A stretch of 64,000 nucleotides of DNA from Streptosporangium sp. NBC_01495 (GTDB lineage Bacteria; Actinomycetota; Actinomycetes; Streptosporangiales; Streptosporangiaceae): assembly GCF_036250735.1 (NCBI RefSeq), contig NZ_CP109430.1, positions 3,162,001-3,226,000 on the forward strand, in the 5' to 3' direction. Below, in pieces: positions 18,102-27,165 of this stretch. A program made the translations under genes and the position numbers. Below the pieces are notes generated by a model, which worked only from the letters and a program-made list of their open reading frames with translations, was not told the DNA's origin and did not search any database. How positions within the stretch are numbered: position 1 is the stretch's first letter; every line of letters begins with the position of its first letter.

Positions 18102-18788
18102 GTGGAAAACGTCACCGAAGCGCTACAGCGCGATCGCGGTCGTCTCGGGCGCAGCAGCGCGGCGGAGGTGGTCGCCGACATCCTTCGTGACCGGATCGCC
18201 GAGGGGCTCTTCGTCCCAGGTCAGCGCCTGTCGGAGGAGAGCATCGGCGCGGCGCTCGAGGTCTCGCGCAACACCCTGCGCGAGGCGTTCCGGCTGCTCG
18301 GTCACGAGCGCCTGCTGGAGCATCGGCTCAACCGGGGGGTGTTCGTGCGCGTGCTGTCGGCCGAGGACGTGGCCGACCTCTACCGGATGCGCAGGGTGAT
18401 CGAGGGCGCCGCCGTGCGGAACAGCGCGCACGCCCCCCGTGACGCCCTGGCCGCAGTCAAGGAGGCCGTCACCGAGGCGTCCCGCGCCGCCGACGAGGGA
18501 CGCTGGCGGGACGTCGGGACGGCCAACATCCGCTTCCACCAGAACCTCGCCGCCCTGAACGGCAGCCCCCGCCTGGACGAGGTGATGCGCCAGCTGCTGG
18601 CCGAGCTGCGCCTGGTCTTCCACGTCATGAAGAACCCCCGCGCCTTCCACGAGCCCTTCGTGGCCCGCAACCTGGAGCTGGTCGAGCTCATGGAGGCCGG
18701 ACGCGCGGCCGAGGCCGGACAGGCCCTGGAGATTTACCTGGACGACGCCGAGAAACTACTGATCCAGGCATATATCCCCGAGCCGTAA
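18102..18788 (+). CDS. GntR-family (FadR/FCD subfamily) transcriptional regulator
   Basis: The 228-residue protein has an N-terminal winged helix (VADILRDRIAEGLFVPGQRLSEESIGAALEVSRNTLREAFRLLGHERLL) and an FCD all-helical effector domain with its metal-binding pattern: DLYRMRRVIEGAAVRN, then FHQNLAAL and the C-terminal H-rich helices. FCD regulators bind organic acids. The start is GTG 18102. Its divergence from the MHS transporter and the shared palindrome imply that it represses carboxylate uptake. Confidence 0.93.
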   Translation: MENVTEALQRDRGRLGRSSAAEVVADILRDRIAEGLFVPGQRLSEESIGAALEVSRNTLREAFRLLGHERLLEHRLNRGVFVRVLSAEDVADLYRMRRVIEGAAVRNSAHAPRDALAAVKEAVTEASRAADEGRWRDVGTANIRFHQNLAALNGSPRLDEVMRQLLAELRLVFHVMKNPRAFHEPFVARNLELVELMEAGRAAEAGQALEIYLDDAEKLLIQAYIPEP

Positions 18789-18798
18789 ACACGGCGTA

Positions 18799-20079
18799 AT
18801 GGGGCAGAATAAGCGGATGTTTCCTCCGAATCCGCATGTGATCGTGCTCACCGGTCCCGGTCTGGTCGCCGACCTTCGCCTGCTCACCGAGGTGGCCGAT
18901 CGCGAGTTCGCGGCCCTCGGTCTCGGCGGCACGGTGTCGGCGACCTCCGATCTGCCGGGTTTCCGGGCGGCGCTGGAGTCGCCGGACGTCCTGGTCGTCC
19001 TGCCGGGCCCGGATCCGGAGGTCCGCCGCCTGTTCGCCGAGCGCCCCGACGCGGTCTGGCTCGACCTGACGAAGGCCGACGCCCCCCTCCCGGCGCTCGT
19101 GGACGGCACGGCGTCCGGGAGTGGCACGGCTTCCGCGAGCGGCGAAGCGGGCGCGGGTGGCACGGCGTCCGGGGGCGGCGAGGCGGGCGCGGGCGGTACG
19201 AGGGGCATGGTGGGCACTCACCTGCACGGGCGGGGGATCTGGGGGTTGACCTGGGCGATCAGGCACGCCGTCCACCGCCTGCGCCGGCCCGCGCACCGGA
19301 TCGCCTACGGCGACCACCCCGACCAGTGGGCGGAGATGCGGCCCCCGTACGGGGTCGTCGGGCAGGCGCCCGCCACGATGCCGCCGTACGAGACCAACGG
19401 ACAGATACCCACGGCGGTGGCGACGCGCGAGGACGGGGAACAGGCGCCCACCGTGGTGCTGCTGCACGGTGGTTTCTGGCGCTCGATCTGGGGCGCGGAC
19501 CTGATGGACGCGCTCGCCATCGACCTCGCCGAGCGCGGGTTCGCCGCCTGGAACCTCGAATACCGCCGCCCCGACCTGCACGGCTGGGACGCGACCACCG
19601 AGGACGTCGCCCGGGGCGTCGCCCTCGCGGCGCAGAGCGCGCGCGGCCCGCTCGTGGTGATCGGCCACTCGGCGGGCGGGCAGCTCGCCCTGCGCGCCGC
19701 CGCCGACGACCGCCGGGTCACCCTGGCCGTCTCCCTGGCGGGGGTGCTCGATCTGGCCGAGGGCGACCGCAGGCACATGAGCTCCGGGGCGGTCGCCGTC
19801 GCGCTCGGCGGATCCGCGGCCGAGGTGCCCGGGGCCTACCGGCGTTCGGGACCGCTTGAACGGCTTCCCCTGGGCGTCCCCCAGCTCATCGTGCAGGGCG
19901 GCGGGGACGACCTGGACCTGGTCGACTTCGGCCGTCGCTACGCGCGAGCCGCCCAGGAGGCAGGCGATCAGGTGACATATCTCGAAATGTCGGGCGATCA
20001 TTTCGATGTCATCGACCCCGCGTCACCGATCTGGCGGGCGACCGCCGGGGCGGTCGCCGAGCACCGCAAGCCCTCCTGA
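18799..20079 (+). CDS. Alpha/beta hydrolase, kynurenine-formamidase-like, with an extra N-terminal domain
   Basis: The C-terminal 250 residues form an alpha/beta hydrolase: oxyanion motif LLHGGFWRS, nucleophile elbow VIGHSAGG, and catalytic His in SGDHFDVID. HGGxW and the HFDVI ending are typical of kynurenine formamidases of the hydrolase type. Tryptophan dioxygenase lies 660 bases downstream, so hydrolysis of N-formylkynurenine is the likely role. Residues 1-95 are an additional Rossmann-like region, VIVLTGPGLVADLRLL...VLVVLPGPDPE, which recalls a degenerate type II dehydroquinase fold. A Gly/Ala/Ser-Thr linker repeat (about 100-135) joins the two. The start could be ATG 18799 or ATG 18817. 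It lies 10 bases after the GntR stop. Confidence 0.75.
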   Translation: MGQNKRMFPPNPHVIVLTGPGLVADLRLLTEVADREFAALGLGGTVSATSDLPGFRAALESPDVLVVLPGPDPEVRRLFAERPDAVWLDLTKADAPLPALVDGTASGSGTASASGEAGAGGTASGGGEAGAGGTRGMVGTHLHGRGIWGLTWAIRHAVHRLRRPAHRIAYGDHPDQWAEMRPPYGVVGQAPATMPPYETNGQIPTAVATREDGEQAPTVVLLHGGFWRSIWGADLMDALAIDLAERGFAAWNLEYRRPDLHGWDATTEDVARGVALAAQSARGPLVVIGHSAGGQLALRAAADDRRVTLAVSLAGVLDLAEGDRRHMSSGAVAVALGGSAAEVPGAYRRSGPLERLPLGVPQLIVQGGGDDLDLVDFGRRYARAAQEAGDQVTYLEMSGDHFDVIDPASPIWRATAGAVAEHRKPS

Positions 20080-20144
20080 CGCGCTCCCGCCGACGGCGCC
20101 CCGCTGGGGCGTGACGGGCGCGCCGGGCGAAGGCCCTCCAGAGC

Positions 20145-20603
20145 TCAGAGCTCAGGGGGGAGGACAGGGGATGCCAGGGGACGCCAGGGGACGGGGCTGG
20201 ACAGCACCATCATGCTCGACGGGTGGCCGTACGGAGCGAGCCGGTCGATCATCTCCTCGAAGGCCGTCATCGAGGAGGCGGCCACCCGCAGCAGGCAGCA
20301 CGCGTCACCGGTCACCCGGTGCACCTCCAGGATCTCCGGCCAGGCCAGAGCCTGCTCGTCGCGGAGCACGCAGCGGGGCCCGTAACACGACATCCTGATC
20401 AGGGCGGCCACCCCGCGCCCGGCCAGCGCCGCGTCCACCCGGGCGTGGTAGCCGGTGATCACCCCGGTCTCCTCCAGCCGCCGTACCCGCTCCGCCACCG
20501 CCGGAGCCGACAGGTGCACCCGGCGCGAGAGCTCGCTGTACGACAGCCGCGCGTCGTCCTGCAACTCGGCCAGCAACGCCCAATCCATCGCGTCCACGGT
20601 CAC
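20145..20603 (-). CDS. Lrp/AsnC-family transcriptional regulator
   Basis: The 152-residue protein has an N-terminal helix-turn-helix (DWALLAELQDDARLSYSELSRRVHLSAPAVAERVRRLEETGVITGYHARVD) and a C-terminal RAM/ACT ligand-binding domain (EVHRVTGDACCLLRVAASSMTAFEEMID). Lrp proteins sense amino acids. It is transcribed away from the tryptophan dioxygenase gene, with 134 bases between them. A tryptophan- or kynurenine-responsive switch for the kynurenine locus is the natural inference. Confidence 0.93.
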   Translation of the reverse strand: MTVDAMDWALLAELQDDARLSYSELSRRVHLSAPAVAERVRRLEETGVITGYHARVDAALAGRGVAALIRMSCYGPRCVLRDEQALAWPEILEVHRVTGDACCLLRVAASSMTAFEEMIDRLAPYGHPSSMMVLSSPVPWRPLASPVLPPEL

Positions 20604-20737
20604 GCTCCGTCACATCGTAACTTGATCTGCTCGATGCCTTCCGTTCCGAAGGCCCAATCCAATAATCGCCTTTCTTTCATTATTTCCGTACAGACCGATA
20701 CAGACCACGATGGAGGTGTACAGACGAAGGAGGAGTG

Positions 20738-21592
20738 ATGACCGGCATCAAGCAGCTCACGGAGCAGGACCGCAAGGCGCGCGCCGAGGCCAACGAGGGG
20801 CTGCCGACGCTGGGCTTCGAAGCCGGCACGCCCTACGACGACTACGTGGGCACCGCCGTCCTGCGCGGGCTTCAGCGCCCCCTCACCGACATCCCGGAGG
20901 AACTGCCGTTCCTGGTCACCACCCAGGTGATGGAGCTCTATTTCGGACTGCTCCGCACCGAGTGGCTCCTCGCCCAGCGGCAGCTCGACGAGGACGACGT
21001 CACCGCCGCGACCCTGACGATCAGGCGCACCGTACGGCACTTCGAGGCGCTCAACGCCGCCTGGGCCGCGCTGAGCTGGCTCACCCCGGCGCAGTTCAAC
21101 TCCTTCCGCGACGCCCTCGGCGAGGGTTCCGGCTTCCAGTCGGCCCTCTACCGCCACGTGGAGTTCCTGCTCGGCAACAAGTCCGAGGCGCTCATCCGGC
21201 CGCACCGCCGCAACCCCGAGGCGTACGAGGAACTCGTGGAGGCGCTGCACCGGCCGAGCCTCTACGACTCGGTCCTGGCCTTCCTCTCCCGCACGGGCCA
21301 CGCCGTCCCCCGCTCGGCGCTCGACCGCGACCCCGCCATCGAACACGAGCCCGACCCCGAGGTCGAGGCGGTCTGGGTCGAGGTCTACGGCGGCCCGCTC
21401 GCCCCGCTGGCCGAGGCGCTGACCGACCTGGCCGAGCAGTTCTCCGAGTGGCGCTACCGGCACCTGATGGCGGTACGCCGCTCGATGGGCGCCAAGCCGG
21501 GCTCCGGCGGGTCCAGCGGCCTGAGCTGGCTTGAGCGGAGCATGCGACGGGAGATCTTCCCCGAACTCTGGACGGCCAGAACCCTGATGTGA
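20738..21592 (+). CDS. kynA: Tryptophan 2,3-dioxygenase
   Basis: This haem enzyme opens the indole ring of L-tryptophan to N-formylkynurenine. The 284-residue protein has the family block GFQSALYRHVEFLLGNK, TPYDDYVG and the substrate-contact region YFGLLRTEWLLAQRQL; R and Y residues in EWRYRHLMAVRRSMG complete the site. ATG 20738 is chosen over the adjacent GTG 20735 because AAGGAGG (20727-20733) is too close to the GTG. With the formamidase-like hydrolase at 18799 it could take tryptophan to kynurenine. No kynureninase lies in this window. Confidence 0.95.
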   Translation: MTGIKQLTEQDRKARAEANEGLPTLGFEAGTPYDDYVGTAVLRGLQRPLTDIPEELPFLVTTQVMELYFGLLRTEWLLAQRQLDEDDVTAATLTIRRTVRHFEALNAAWAALSWLTPAQFNSFRDALGEGSGFQSALYRHVEFLLGNKSEALIRPHRRNPEAYEELVEALHRPSLYDSVLAFLSRTGHAVPRSALDRDPAIEHEPDPEVEAVWVEVYGGPLAPLAEALTDLAEQFSEWRYRHLMAVRRSMGAKPGSGGSSGLSWLERSMRREIFPELWTARTLM

Positions 21593-21600
21593 GGCGCTTC

Positions 21601-21690
21601 CCGGTGCTCCCGGTGCTCCCGGTGCTCCCGGTGCTCCCGGTGCTCCCGGTGCTCCCGGTGCTCCCGGTGCTCCCGGTGCTCCCGGTGCTC
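21601..21690 (+). repeat. Ten tandem copies of a 9-bp unit (CCGGTGCTC)
   Basis: Exactly ten perfect head-to-tail copies of CCGGTGCTC begin 9 bases after the kynA stop, followed by a degraded copy. The unit is a multiple of three, so all frames read through as repeats such as PVL, GST or EHR, but no gene is supported here. The rest of 21691-21837 shows nothing else. Confidence 0.95.
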
Positions 21691-21837
21691 CCGGAGCCAG
21701 GGCCGATGGCCCTTCCCCATCCCGGCGCCTCGTACGCCACGGCCGGGGTGGCGGGTGACGCCCTCACCGGTCGAGTGCCGGTGACGGCGGCCTCCCGCAT
21801 CCCGGTCCTCCGCCCTTCCCGCTCCGGCGAGGGGGAG

Positions 21838-22647
21838 TCAGCCGACCTGGCAGACCGGGCACCAGAAGAGGTTGCGCCCGGCGAGCACCTCCGTGCGGAC
21901 CTCGGTGCCGCACAGGAGGCAGGGCATGCTGGAGCGCCGGTAGACGTAGACCTCGCCGCCGTGGCCGTCGACGCGGGGCGGGCGGCCCATCGCCTCCGGG
22001 GTGTGCTCGGGCCTGACCGTGTCGATGTGGCCCACCCGGACGCCGTCGGCCATCAGGAGCACCAGATCCGCCCAGATCGCCTCCCACCGGGCGTGGGTGA
22101 GGTCGCGGCCGGGCCGTGACGGATCGACGCCCTGGCGGAACAGCGCCTCGGCCCGGTAGATGTTGCCCACGCCCGCGACGACCGACTGGTCCATCAGCAG
22201 GACCCCGACGGAGACGCGGCTGCGGCTGATCCGCCGCCAGGCGACCTCGGGATCGGCGTCCGCGCGCAGCGGGTCGGGCCCCAGCCTGGCGTGCAGCGCC
22301 GCCTTCCCTGCCGGGTCGAGCAGCTCGCAGGTGTTGGGGCCGCGCAGGTCGGCGTACTCGCCCGCGTTGCGGAGGCGCAGGCGCACCGTCCCCGTCGGCG
22401 CGGGCACGGGGACCGGACCGAAGGCGTACTTGCCGTAGATGCCCAGGTGGACGTGGAGCCACCGCTCGTCGTCGAACCCCAGCAGCAGGTGCTTGCCGTG
22501 GGCGTCGGCCTCGGTGAGCACTCGCCCGTCGATCCGCAGGGCTCCGGCGGCGAACCGCCCCTGGGGGCTCTCCGCGTGCACGATCCGCCCGCCGAACGCC
22601 CGCCGGTGCTCTCCGGCGAGGCGGTGAATGGTGTGTCCTTCTGGCAT
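21838..22647 (-). CDS. Fpg/Nei-family DNA glycosylase (Nei-like)
   Basis: The 269-residue base-excision-repair enzyme begins MPEGHTIHRLAGEHRRAF. Pro2 is the catalytic nucleophile after Met removal and Glu3 is the second catalytic residue. A helix-two-turn-helix (VVAGVGNIYRAEALFRQGVDP) and a C-terminal zinc finger (CLLCGTEVR ... FWCPVCQ) are complete. The PEGHT start, rather than PELPEVE, places it with endonuclease VIII-like enzymes, which remove oxidised pyrimidines. It is convergent with kynA. Confidence 0.94.
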   Translation of the reverse strand: MPEGHTIHRLAGEHRRAFGGRIVHAESPQGRFAAGALRIDGRVLTEADAHGKHLLLGFDDERWLHVHLGIYGKYAFGPVPVPAPTGTVRLRLRNAGEYADLRGPNTCELLDPAGKAALHARLGPDPLRADADPEVAWRRISRSRVSVGVLLMDQSVVAGVGNIYRAEALFRQGVDPSRPGRDLTHARWEAIWADLVLLMADGVRVGHIDTVRPEHTPEAMGRPPRVDGHGGEVYVYRRSSMPCLLCGTEVRTEVLAGRNLFWCPVCQVG

Positions 22648-22680
22648 GGTCAGAAAATCATACGAGCCGCCCGGTGATGC

Positions 22681-23124
22681 TCAGGGCGCGGCGGACGCCC
22701 GCTCCGGCCGGTGCCGGGCACGGCGCCCGAGCAGGGTGTGGGCCGACGCGGCGAGGACGGCCCCGGCCGCGTACGCCACGAGGTCGGCCGCGCCGAAGGT
22801 GCTGCCGAGCACCAGCCTGGCCACGACGCTCGCCTCGGAGAGCGCGGCGGGGACGGGCGTCAGCTGGGCCAGCTCGACCGCCCAGCTGAACACCAGCGCG
22901 CCGATCGCGGCCCGCACCGGTGTGACCCGGGGCCACACCAGCACCACCAGCGCGTACACGAGCACGGTGTAGAGGGCGTCGCCCGCGTACTTGCCGAACC
23001 AGCCGCCGGTGACCGCGCGGACGGTGAGCCCGGCGGCGACGGTCACGGCGGCGGCGAGCGCGGCGAGCAGGCGGGTGCGGGTGCGGGGGGAGAGGGGCGG
23101 GCGGGCACGGGGGACGGGAGGCAC
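22681..23124 (-). CDS. DUF2809-type small membrane protein
   Basis: The 147-residue protein has four predicted membrane helices. The motif GGWFGKYAGDALYTVLVYALVVLVWP, with FSWAVELAQL in the next helix, is typical of the DUF2809/VanZ-like group. No biochemical function is known. It lies 33 bases upstream of the Nei-like gene in the same direction and may be co-transcribed. Confidence 0.8.
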   Translation of the reverse strand: MPPVPRARPPLSPRTRTRLLAALAAAVTVAAGLTVRAVTGGWFGKYAGDALYTVLVYALVVLVWPRVTPVRAAIGALVFSWAVELAQLTPVPAALSEASVVARLVLGSTFGAADLVAYAAGAVLAASAHTLLGRRARHRPERASAAP

Positions 23125-23188
23125 CCGCCCACGATAGCGATCGCGCCGATCCGTGAGCCGGCCCCGGCCCCGCCGCCCCCGGTCCCGT

Positions 23189-23304
23189 CACCTTTGTGAC
23201 CACGGGCCTCGTGCCTGCCTACCTCGGTCCTGCCACCCTTGTGACCACGGGCCTCGTGACCGCCGCCCCTGGTCCCGGCCGCCACCCTCGTGACCACCGG
23301 CCTG
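23189..23304. repeat. Three imperfect dispersed repeats between DUF2809 and a dehydrogenase gene
   Basis: The motif CACCYTTGTGACCACGGGCC occurs at 23189-23208 and 23234-23253, with a weaker copy at about 23283. The spacings are 45 and 49 bases. The 216-base interval carries no convincing gene. The repeats could be a decayed tandem array or binding sites; they lie downstream of the dehydrogenase stop. Confidence 0.6.
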
Positions 23305-23340
23305 CCGATGGCCGGGGGGCCGGAGCGTCGGCCGGGCCGG

Positions 23341-24510
23341 CTAGGGGGTGAGAACGACCTTGTTGCAGTCGTCCACCTTGTTCTTGAACATCTCGTAGCC
23401 GCGCGGGGCGTCCTCGAGCGGCATGCGGTGGCTGATGACGAAGCTGGGATCGATGTCGCCGTTGCGGATCTTTCCCAGCAGGGGCTTCAGGTATCGCTGG
23501 ACGTGGCACTGACCGCTTCTGAGCGTCAGCGACCGGTTCATCAGGGAGCCCATCGGGAACTTGTCGAGCATGCCGCCGTAGACGCCGATCACGGACACGA
23601 TCCCGCCGTTGCGGCAGGCCATGATCGCCTCGCGCAGCGCGTACGGCCGTTCGGTCTCCAGCCTGGCCGCCTGCTTGGCCCGGTCGTAGGCGTACATGGC
23701 GGGGACGGGGTGGTGGGCCTCCATGCCCACGGCGTCGATGCAGGCGTCCGGGCCGCGCCCGGCGGTCATCTCCCGCAGCGTGTCGAGGACGTCGGCCTCC
23801 TCGTAGTTGAGCGTCTCCGCGCCCGCGCGCTCGGCGGTCCTCAGCCGGTAGGGGAAGCGGTCGATGCAGATGACCCGTTCGGCGCCCATCAGGTAGGCGC
23901 TGGCGACCGCGAACTGGCCGACCGGACCGGCCCCCCACACGGCGATCGTGTCGCCGGGCTTGATGTCGCACATCTCCGCGCCCATCCAGCCGGTGGGCAG
24001 GATGTCGGACAGGAACAGCACCTTCTCGTCCGGCAGGTCGTCCTCGATCTTGATCGGTCCCACGTCGGCGAAGGGCACGCGCGCGTACTGTGCCTGGCCT
24101 CCCGGATAGCCGCCGAGCATGTGGGAGTAGCCGAAGATGCCCGCGGGGGCGTGACCCATGAGCTTCTCCGCCAGGCCCGCGTTGGGGTTGGAGTTCTCAC
24201 ACACCGAGTACATGCCGTGCTGGCAGGCGGTGCAGTTGCCGCAGGCGATCGGGAAGGGTACGACCACCCGGTCGCCGACCTTCAGGGTCGACACCTTCGG
24301 GCCCACCTCCACAACCTCGCCCATGAACTCGTGGCCGAGGATGTCGCCCCTCTCCATGGTCGGGATGTAGCCGTCGTAGAGGTGCAGGTCGGAGCCGCAG
24401 ATCGCGGACGAGGTGATACGGACGATGGCGTCGCGGGAGTTCAGGATCCTGGGGTCCGGAACCTCCCGGACCTCGACGGTGTTGCGGCCCATCCAGCAGG
24501 TGGCCTTCAT
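23341..24510 (-). CDS. Zinc-dependent alcohol dehydrogenase (glutathione-independent formaldehyde dehydrogenase-like)
   Basis: The 389-residue medium-chain dehydrogenase has the catalytic-zinc block [10 protein letters not shown]...[12 protein letters not shown], a structural-zinc loop [15 protein letters not shown] (C-x2-C-x2-C-x7-C) and a Rossmann site [15 protein letters not shown]. The long form with [11 protein letters not shown] and [12 protein letters not shown] matches formaldehyde-dismutase/FDH-like members. It forms an operon with the SRPBCC gene 22 bases upstream. A related enzyme is encoded at 29927 in the stress cluster. The substrate is not certain. Confidence 0.92.
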   Translation of the reverse strand: MKATCWMGRNTVEVREVPDPRILNSRDAIVRITSSAICGSDLHLYDGYIPTMERGDILGHEFMGEVVEVGPKVSTLKVGDRVVVPFPIACGNCTACQHGMYSVCENSNPNAGLAEKLMGHAPAGIFGYSHMLGGYPGGQAQYARVPFADVGPIKIEDDLPDEKVLFLSDILPTGWMGAEMCDIKPGDTIAVWGAGPVGQFAVASAYLMGAERVICIDRFPYRLRTAERAGAETLNYEEADVLDTLREMTAGRGPDACIDAVGMEAHHPVPAMYAYDRAKQAARLETERPYALREAIMACRNGGIVSVIGVYGGMLDKFPMGSLMNRSLTLRSGQCHVQRYLKPLLGKIRNGDIDPSFVISHRMPLEDAPRGYEMFKNKVDDCNKVVLTP

Positions 24511-24532
24511 GGAATTCTCCTCACGTCACGGT

Positions 24533-25447
24533 TCACATCGGCACGGGCTGGGCGGGACGCTGCATGGCCTGCCGCAGCGCGCGGGTGCCCTCCGGGCTGC
24601 CTTCCGAGCGGACCACCTCGCCGGTCTCGACGACCTGCTTGAACCGGCGCAGGTCGTCGCGCACCTGCTGTTCGGGATGCTCGCCGAGCAGCCTGGCGAA
24701 GGCCAGGCCGGCCCTGCCGCCCGGCGGGGCGTACGCGAGGTTCACCCGCACCTCCGTGCCGCGTCCGCCGGGGGCGTCGGAGAAGCGCACGGAACCGCTG
24801 TTGCCGACCAGGGCGCCCGGCATGGAACGCCAGGCGATCAGCTCGTCGGACCGGTCGTCGACGATCTCCGCGTCCCACTCGACGGTCTTCACGGGGCCTC
24901 TCGCCTTCCAGTGCGAGTGCCCGTCGCCGGTCATCTCCACCGACTCCAAGTGCGTCATGAAGCGGGGAAGGTTCTCGAAGTCGTGCCAGTACCGGTACAC
25001 CTCCTGGCGAGGGCGGTTGATCGTGATGGCCGCGTGCAGGCTCATCGGGCCCTCGTGCCCTCGCTCCGAGTGCCACGCCCGTATCGCGGTGTACAGATCG
25101 ACGGCCGTGATCCCGACGACCGCCGCCGTGACGGTCGCGACGCGGCTGCGCCTCCAGCCGGTGCGGTTGGAGAGTGCCCGGTTCAGTGTCGTCAAGTCCA
25201 TGATGTCGCCCGCAACGCGTGTCCACACCCAGGGGACGGGTTTACGGCTGCCCAGCAGGGTCGCCGCGTGGAACATCTCCCGCACGCCCACCAGTACCAC
25301 CGCGCCACGGGCCTGGGCCGAGTCGTCGACGCCGCAGAACCGACTGACGGCGCCCGGCGCGACGAGCGGTGCCACGCCCAGCCCCAGACTGGCCCAGCCC
25401 AGCGCGCGGGCAAGCCGGTCGGTCGTGCGATCGTATTCTTCGCTCAT
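24533..25447 (-). CDS. SRPBCC cyclase/dehydrase-type protein with membrane N-terminus
   Basis: The 304-residue protein has an N-terminal region with hydrophobic segments (LGLGVAPLVAPGAV, then AVVGITAVDLYTAI near 120) and a C-terminal polyketide cyclase/dehydrase-like START fold. Markers are AAITINRPRQEVYRYWHDFENLPRFMTHLESVEMTG and, later, the GTEVRVNLAYAPPGGRAGLAFARLLGEHPEQQVRDDLRRFK helix. This SRPBCC type is common beside oxidoreductases and stress genes in actinobacteria. It leads the operon with the zinc dehydrogenase. Confidence 0.85.
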   Translation of the reverse strand: MSEEYDRTTDRLARALGWASLGLGVAPLVAPGAVSRFCGVDDSAQARGAVVLVGVREMFHAATLLGSRKPVPWVWTRVAGDIMDLTTLNRALSNRTGWRRSRVATVTAAVVGITAVDLYTAIRAWHSERGHEGPMSLHAAITINRPRQEVYRYWHDFENLPRFMTHLESVEMTGDGHSHWKARGPVKTVEWDAEIVDDRSDELIAWRSMPGALVGNSGSVRFSDAPGGRGTEVRVNLAYAPPGGRAGLAFARLLGEHPEQQVRDDLRRFKQVVETGEVVRSEGSPEGTRALRQAMQRPAQPVPM

Positions 25448-26281
25448 GTCGTCTCCGTATGGCTGGTTGCTCTGTGACGGTGAGCGGGCACCGGCGGTGC
25501 CCGCCCGCAGGCGGCGGGCACCGGAAACCGCGGCCGGAGTGCGTGGTGCCGGTCACGAGCTCCGGGGCACGTCGCCGTCCTGCGCAGCCAGGAGATCTCG
25601 CGATCCGCGGGAACCCGTGAAGCCGTTCCAGCCGCCGTGGGCCTCTCCTGCTTGCGGTCCGCCGCTACGGTGTCCCGGCATATGGGGAAAGACCCTCCCT
25701 TTTTCAGGCTGCCCTCAATCCCGGTCACGGAAAAGAGGCGGGAGGAAACGTCTGTTCAAGTTCTACGCCGCCGAGGCCGCCCGGGTAACCGGCCGGTCAT
25801 TACCTGCCAAACATCATTTTCCGATCACCCCGGATAAATCCCGGAGGCCACCGTCACCGCCCGCAGGGCAGGGCCTGACCGGAGATCTTCTAAAATATCC
25901 ACCATGGGACCAGTGCATATGTGTCTTCCGGTGTTGTGCGCGGAGAAACTGTCAGTGGTTCGCACGGATTTGATGTCAGTGATTTCCGCCAGGTGTCCCC
26001 GGCAGGGAATACGGCAGGGTGGCTCGCGCGCGGGTCGTCCTGGCTATATCAGCGGGGACGAGAGCCGAATATCCGCTCGTTCGGGAGCCGCTTCACACGT
26101 TGTGGCTGCGTGGATGTCGTTCAGTTCGGGAGCCACTTCGGCCGGCCTTCGCCGGAAGAGTACGGAGTGAGACACCCCCTACGGCTCGGGTCGATGGCGA
26201 GCGGGTGAGTGTTCGGTGAAGCGGCGATGACGCCGGGCCCAGCGTCGGTGGCCGGCCACGGTTCAGGCGGCGGACGGCGTG
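25448..26281. other. Gene-poor, degraded interval
   Basis: About 830 bases contain no frame with coding character, only short overlapping frames in all phases. GC is somewhat lower around 25870-26100 than nearby. Two near-copies of GTTCGGGAGCC-CTTC at about 26078 and 26127 are the only repeat I see. With the adjacent transposase fragment and the frameshifted gene, this looks like decayed mobile DNA. Confidence 0.5.
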
Positions 26282-26533
26282 CAGTGGCCGCAGACGGCCG
26301 TCGCGGATGGTCTCGGGCAGGGAGAAGTGGTGGCGGCCCAGGAAGTTCAGGTGGTCGAAGCCGGGCGGGCTGAGGCGGGCGATGTCGGCTGAGGCGATCT
26401 GCCGGCCCTCGGCGCGGATCTCGTCCAGGGCGCGGGCGGTGTAGACGGTGTTCCACAGGATGCAGACGTTGGTGATGAAGCCGAGCGCGCCAAGCCGGTC
26501 TTCCTGGCCTCCAGCAATCCCGGCGCGGTTCAA
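26282..26533 (-). pseudogene. Tn3-family transposase, C-terminal fragment
   Basis: On the minus strand the frame reads GGQEDRLGALGFITNVCILWNTVYTARALDEIRAEG and then IARLSPPGFDHLNFLGRHHFSLPETIRDGRLRPL. This is the conserved C-terminal block of Tn3-type DDE transposases (LGALGLVLNAVVLWNTRY..., ARLSPL..HIN.LGRY.F.LP). Only about 84 residues survive. No catalytic Asp region or upstream frame is present, so it is a remnant. Confidence 0.85.
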
Positions 26534-26715
26534 TCACCGCGGCTTCTGCTGTTTGATCCAAAAATGGATATTTGGGGGTTTCGGGGGGCCATCCGAGCCC
26601 TTTGACTGGATCGGTAGGGGTCAGAGAGCGGAGGGCTGATCTTCAGGCTATGGCTGACGGCGCGTGACCGAGGCTTCTCGGTAGCCGGAACAATCAACCA
26701 GCAGGACTTGATCCA

Positions 26716-27163
26716 TGAGAACCCGAGACATCCACGAGAGCCACAAGACGGTGCTGGTGACCTACGCGCCTACGAAGCGGTCCAGCCTGCGGTGGACACA
26801 CTCGCCCGGCACGACTTCGCGTCGAACATGTCTCCATCGTGAGGACGGCCCTGCGGTGGGAGGAGAAGGTGCTGGGCCGCTGGACGCTCGGCCGGGCGTT
26901 GCTCACCGGCGCGAGCACCGGTGTCTGGATCGGTCTGCCGATCGGCCTGGCGTTCCTGGTCGTCAGCCCCTGGTCGGGGCGGGTCCCGGGCTCCGCGATC
27001 ATGCTCGGCCTGATCTGGGGTGCGATCGGCTACGCCATGCAGCGCAGGGCGTTCACGTCGCTGCCCGCGGCCGTGACCGGCAGCTACGAGCGACGGCGCT
27101 GTCATCCGTGCCGGAATGACCGGCGGCACGCTCTGGGTGATGTACGAGAATCCGGAGGTCTGA
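26716..27163 (+). pseudogene. General-stress-protein-17M-like gene, frameshifted
   Basis: Pieces of one small stress-protein family appear in successive frames: SHKTVLVTY, then YEAVQPAVDTLARHDFA, then RVEHVSIVRTALRWEEKVLGRWTLGRALLTGASTGVWIGLPIGLAF up to YAMQRRAFTSLPAAVTGSYE, and finally GAVIRAGMTGGTLWVMYENPEV with the stop at 27161-27163. At least three frameshifts are needed to join them, so the gene is broken. An error-prone assembly is an alternative. Its end abuts the thioredoxin ribosome site. Confidence 0.7.
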
Positions 27164-27165
27164 CC

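Noticed and set aside
21601..21690. Possible CRISPR array
   Set aside because: Repeats are 9 bases and contiguous, with no spacers. No cas genes occur in the window, and none of the other repeats has array form.
21454..21720. Repeat peptide frames (EHR, PVL or GST repeats) across the 9-bp array
   Set aside because: Every frame is open because the unit is 9 bases and lacks stops; there is no ribosome site or conserved flank.
25921..26103. GFDVSDF... frame resembling the start of a GH25 lysozyme
   Set aside because: Only a few residues match, there is no catalytic continuation, and neighbouring frames are equally open.
26615..26640. GGGGTCAGAGAG as a Tn3 terminal inverted repeat
   Set aside because: Only the first bases agree with Tn3 ends, no partner repeat was found, and it is on the wrong side of the transposase C-terminus.
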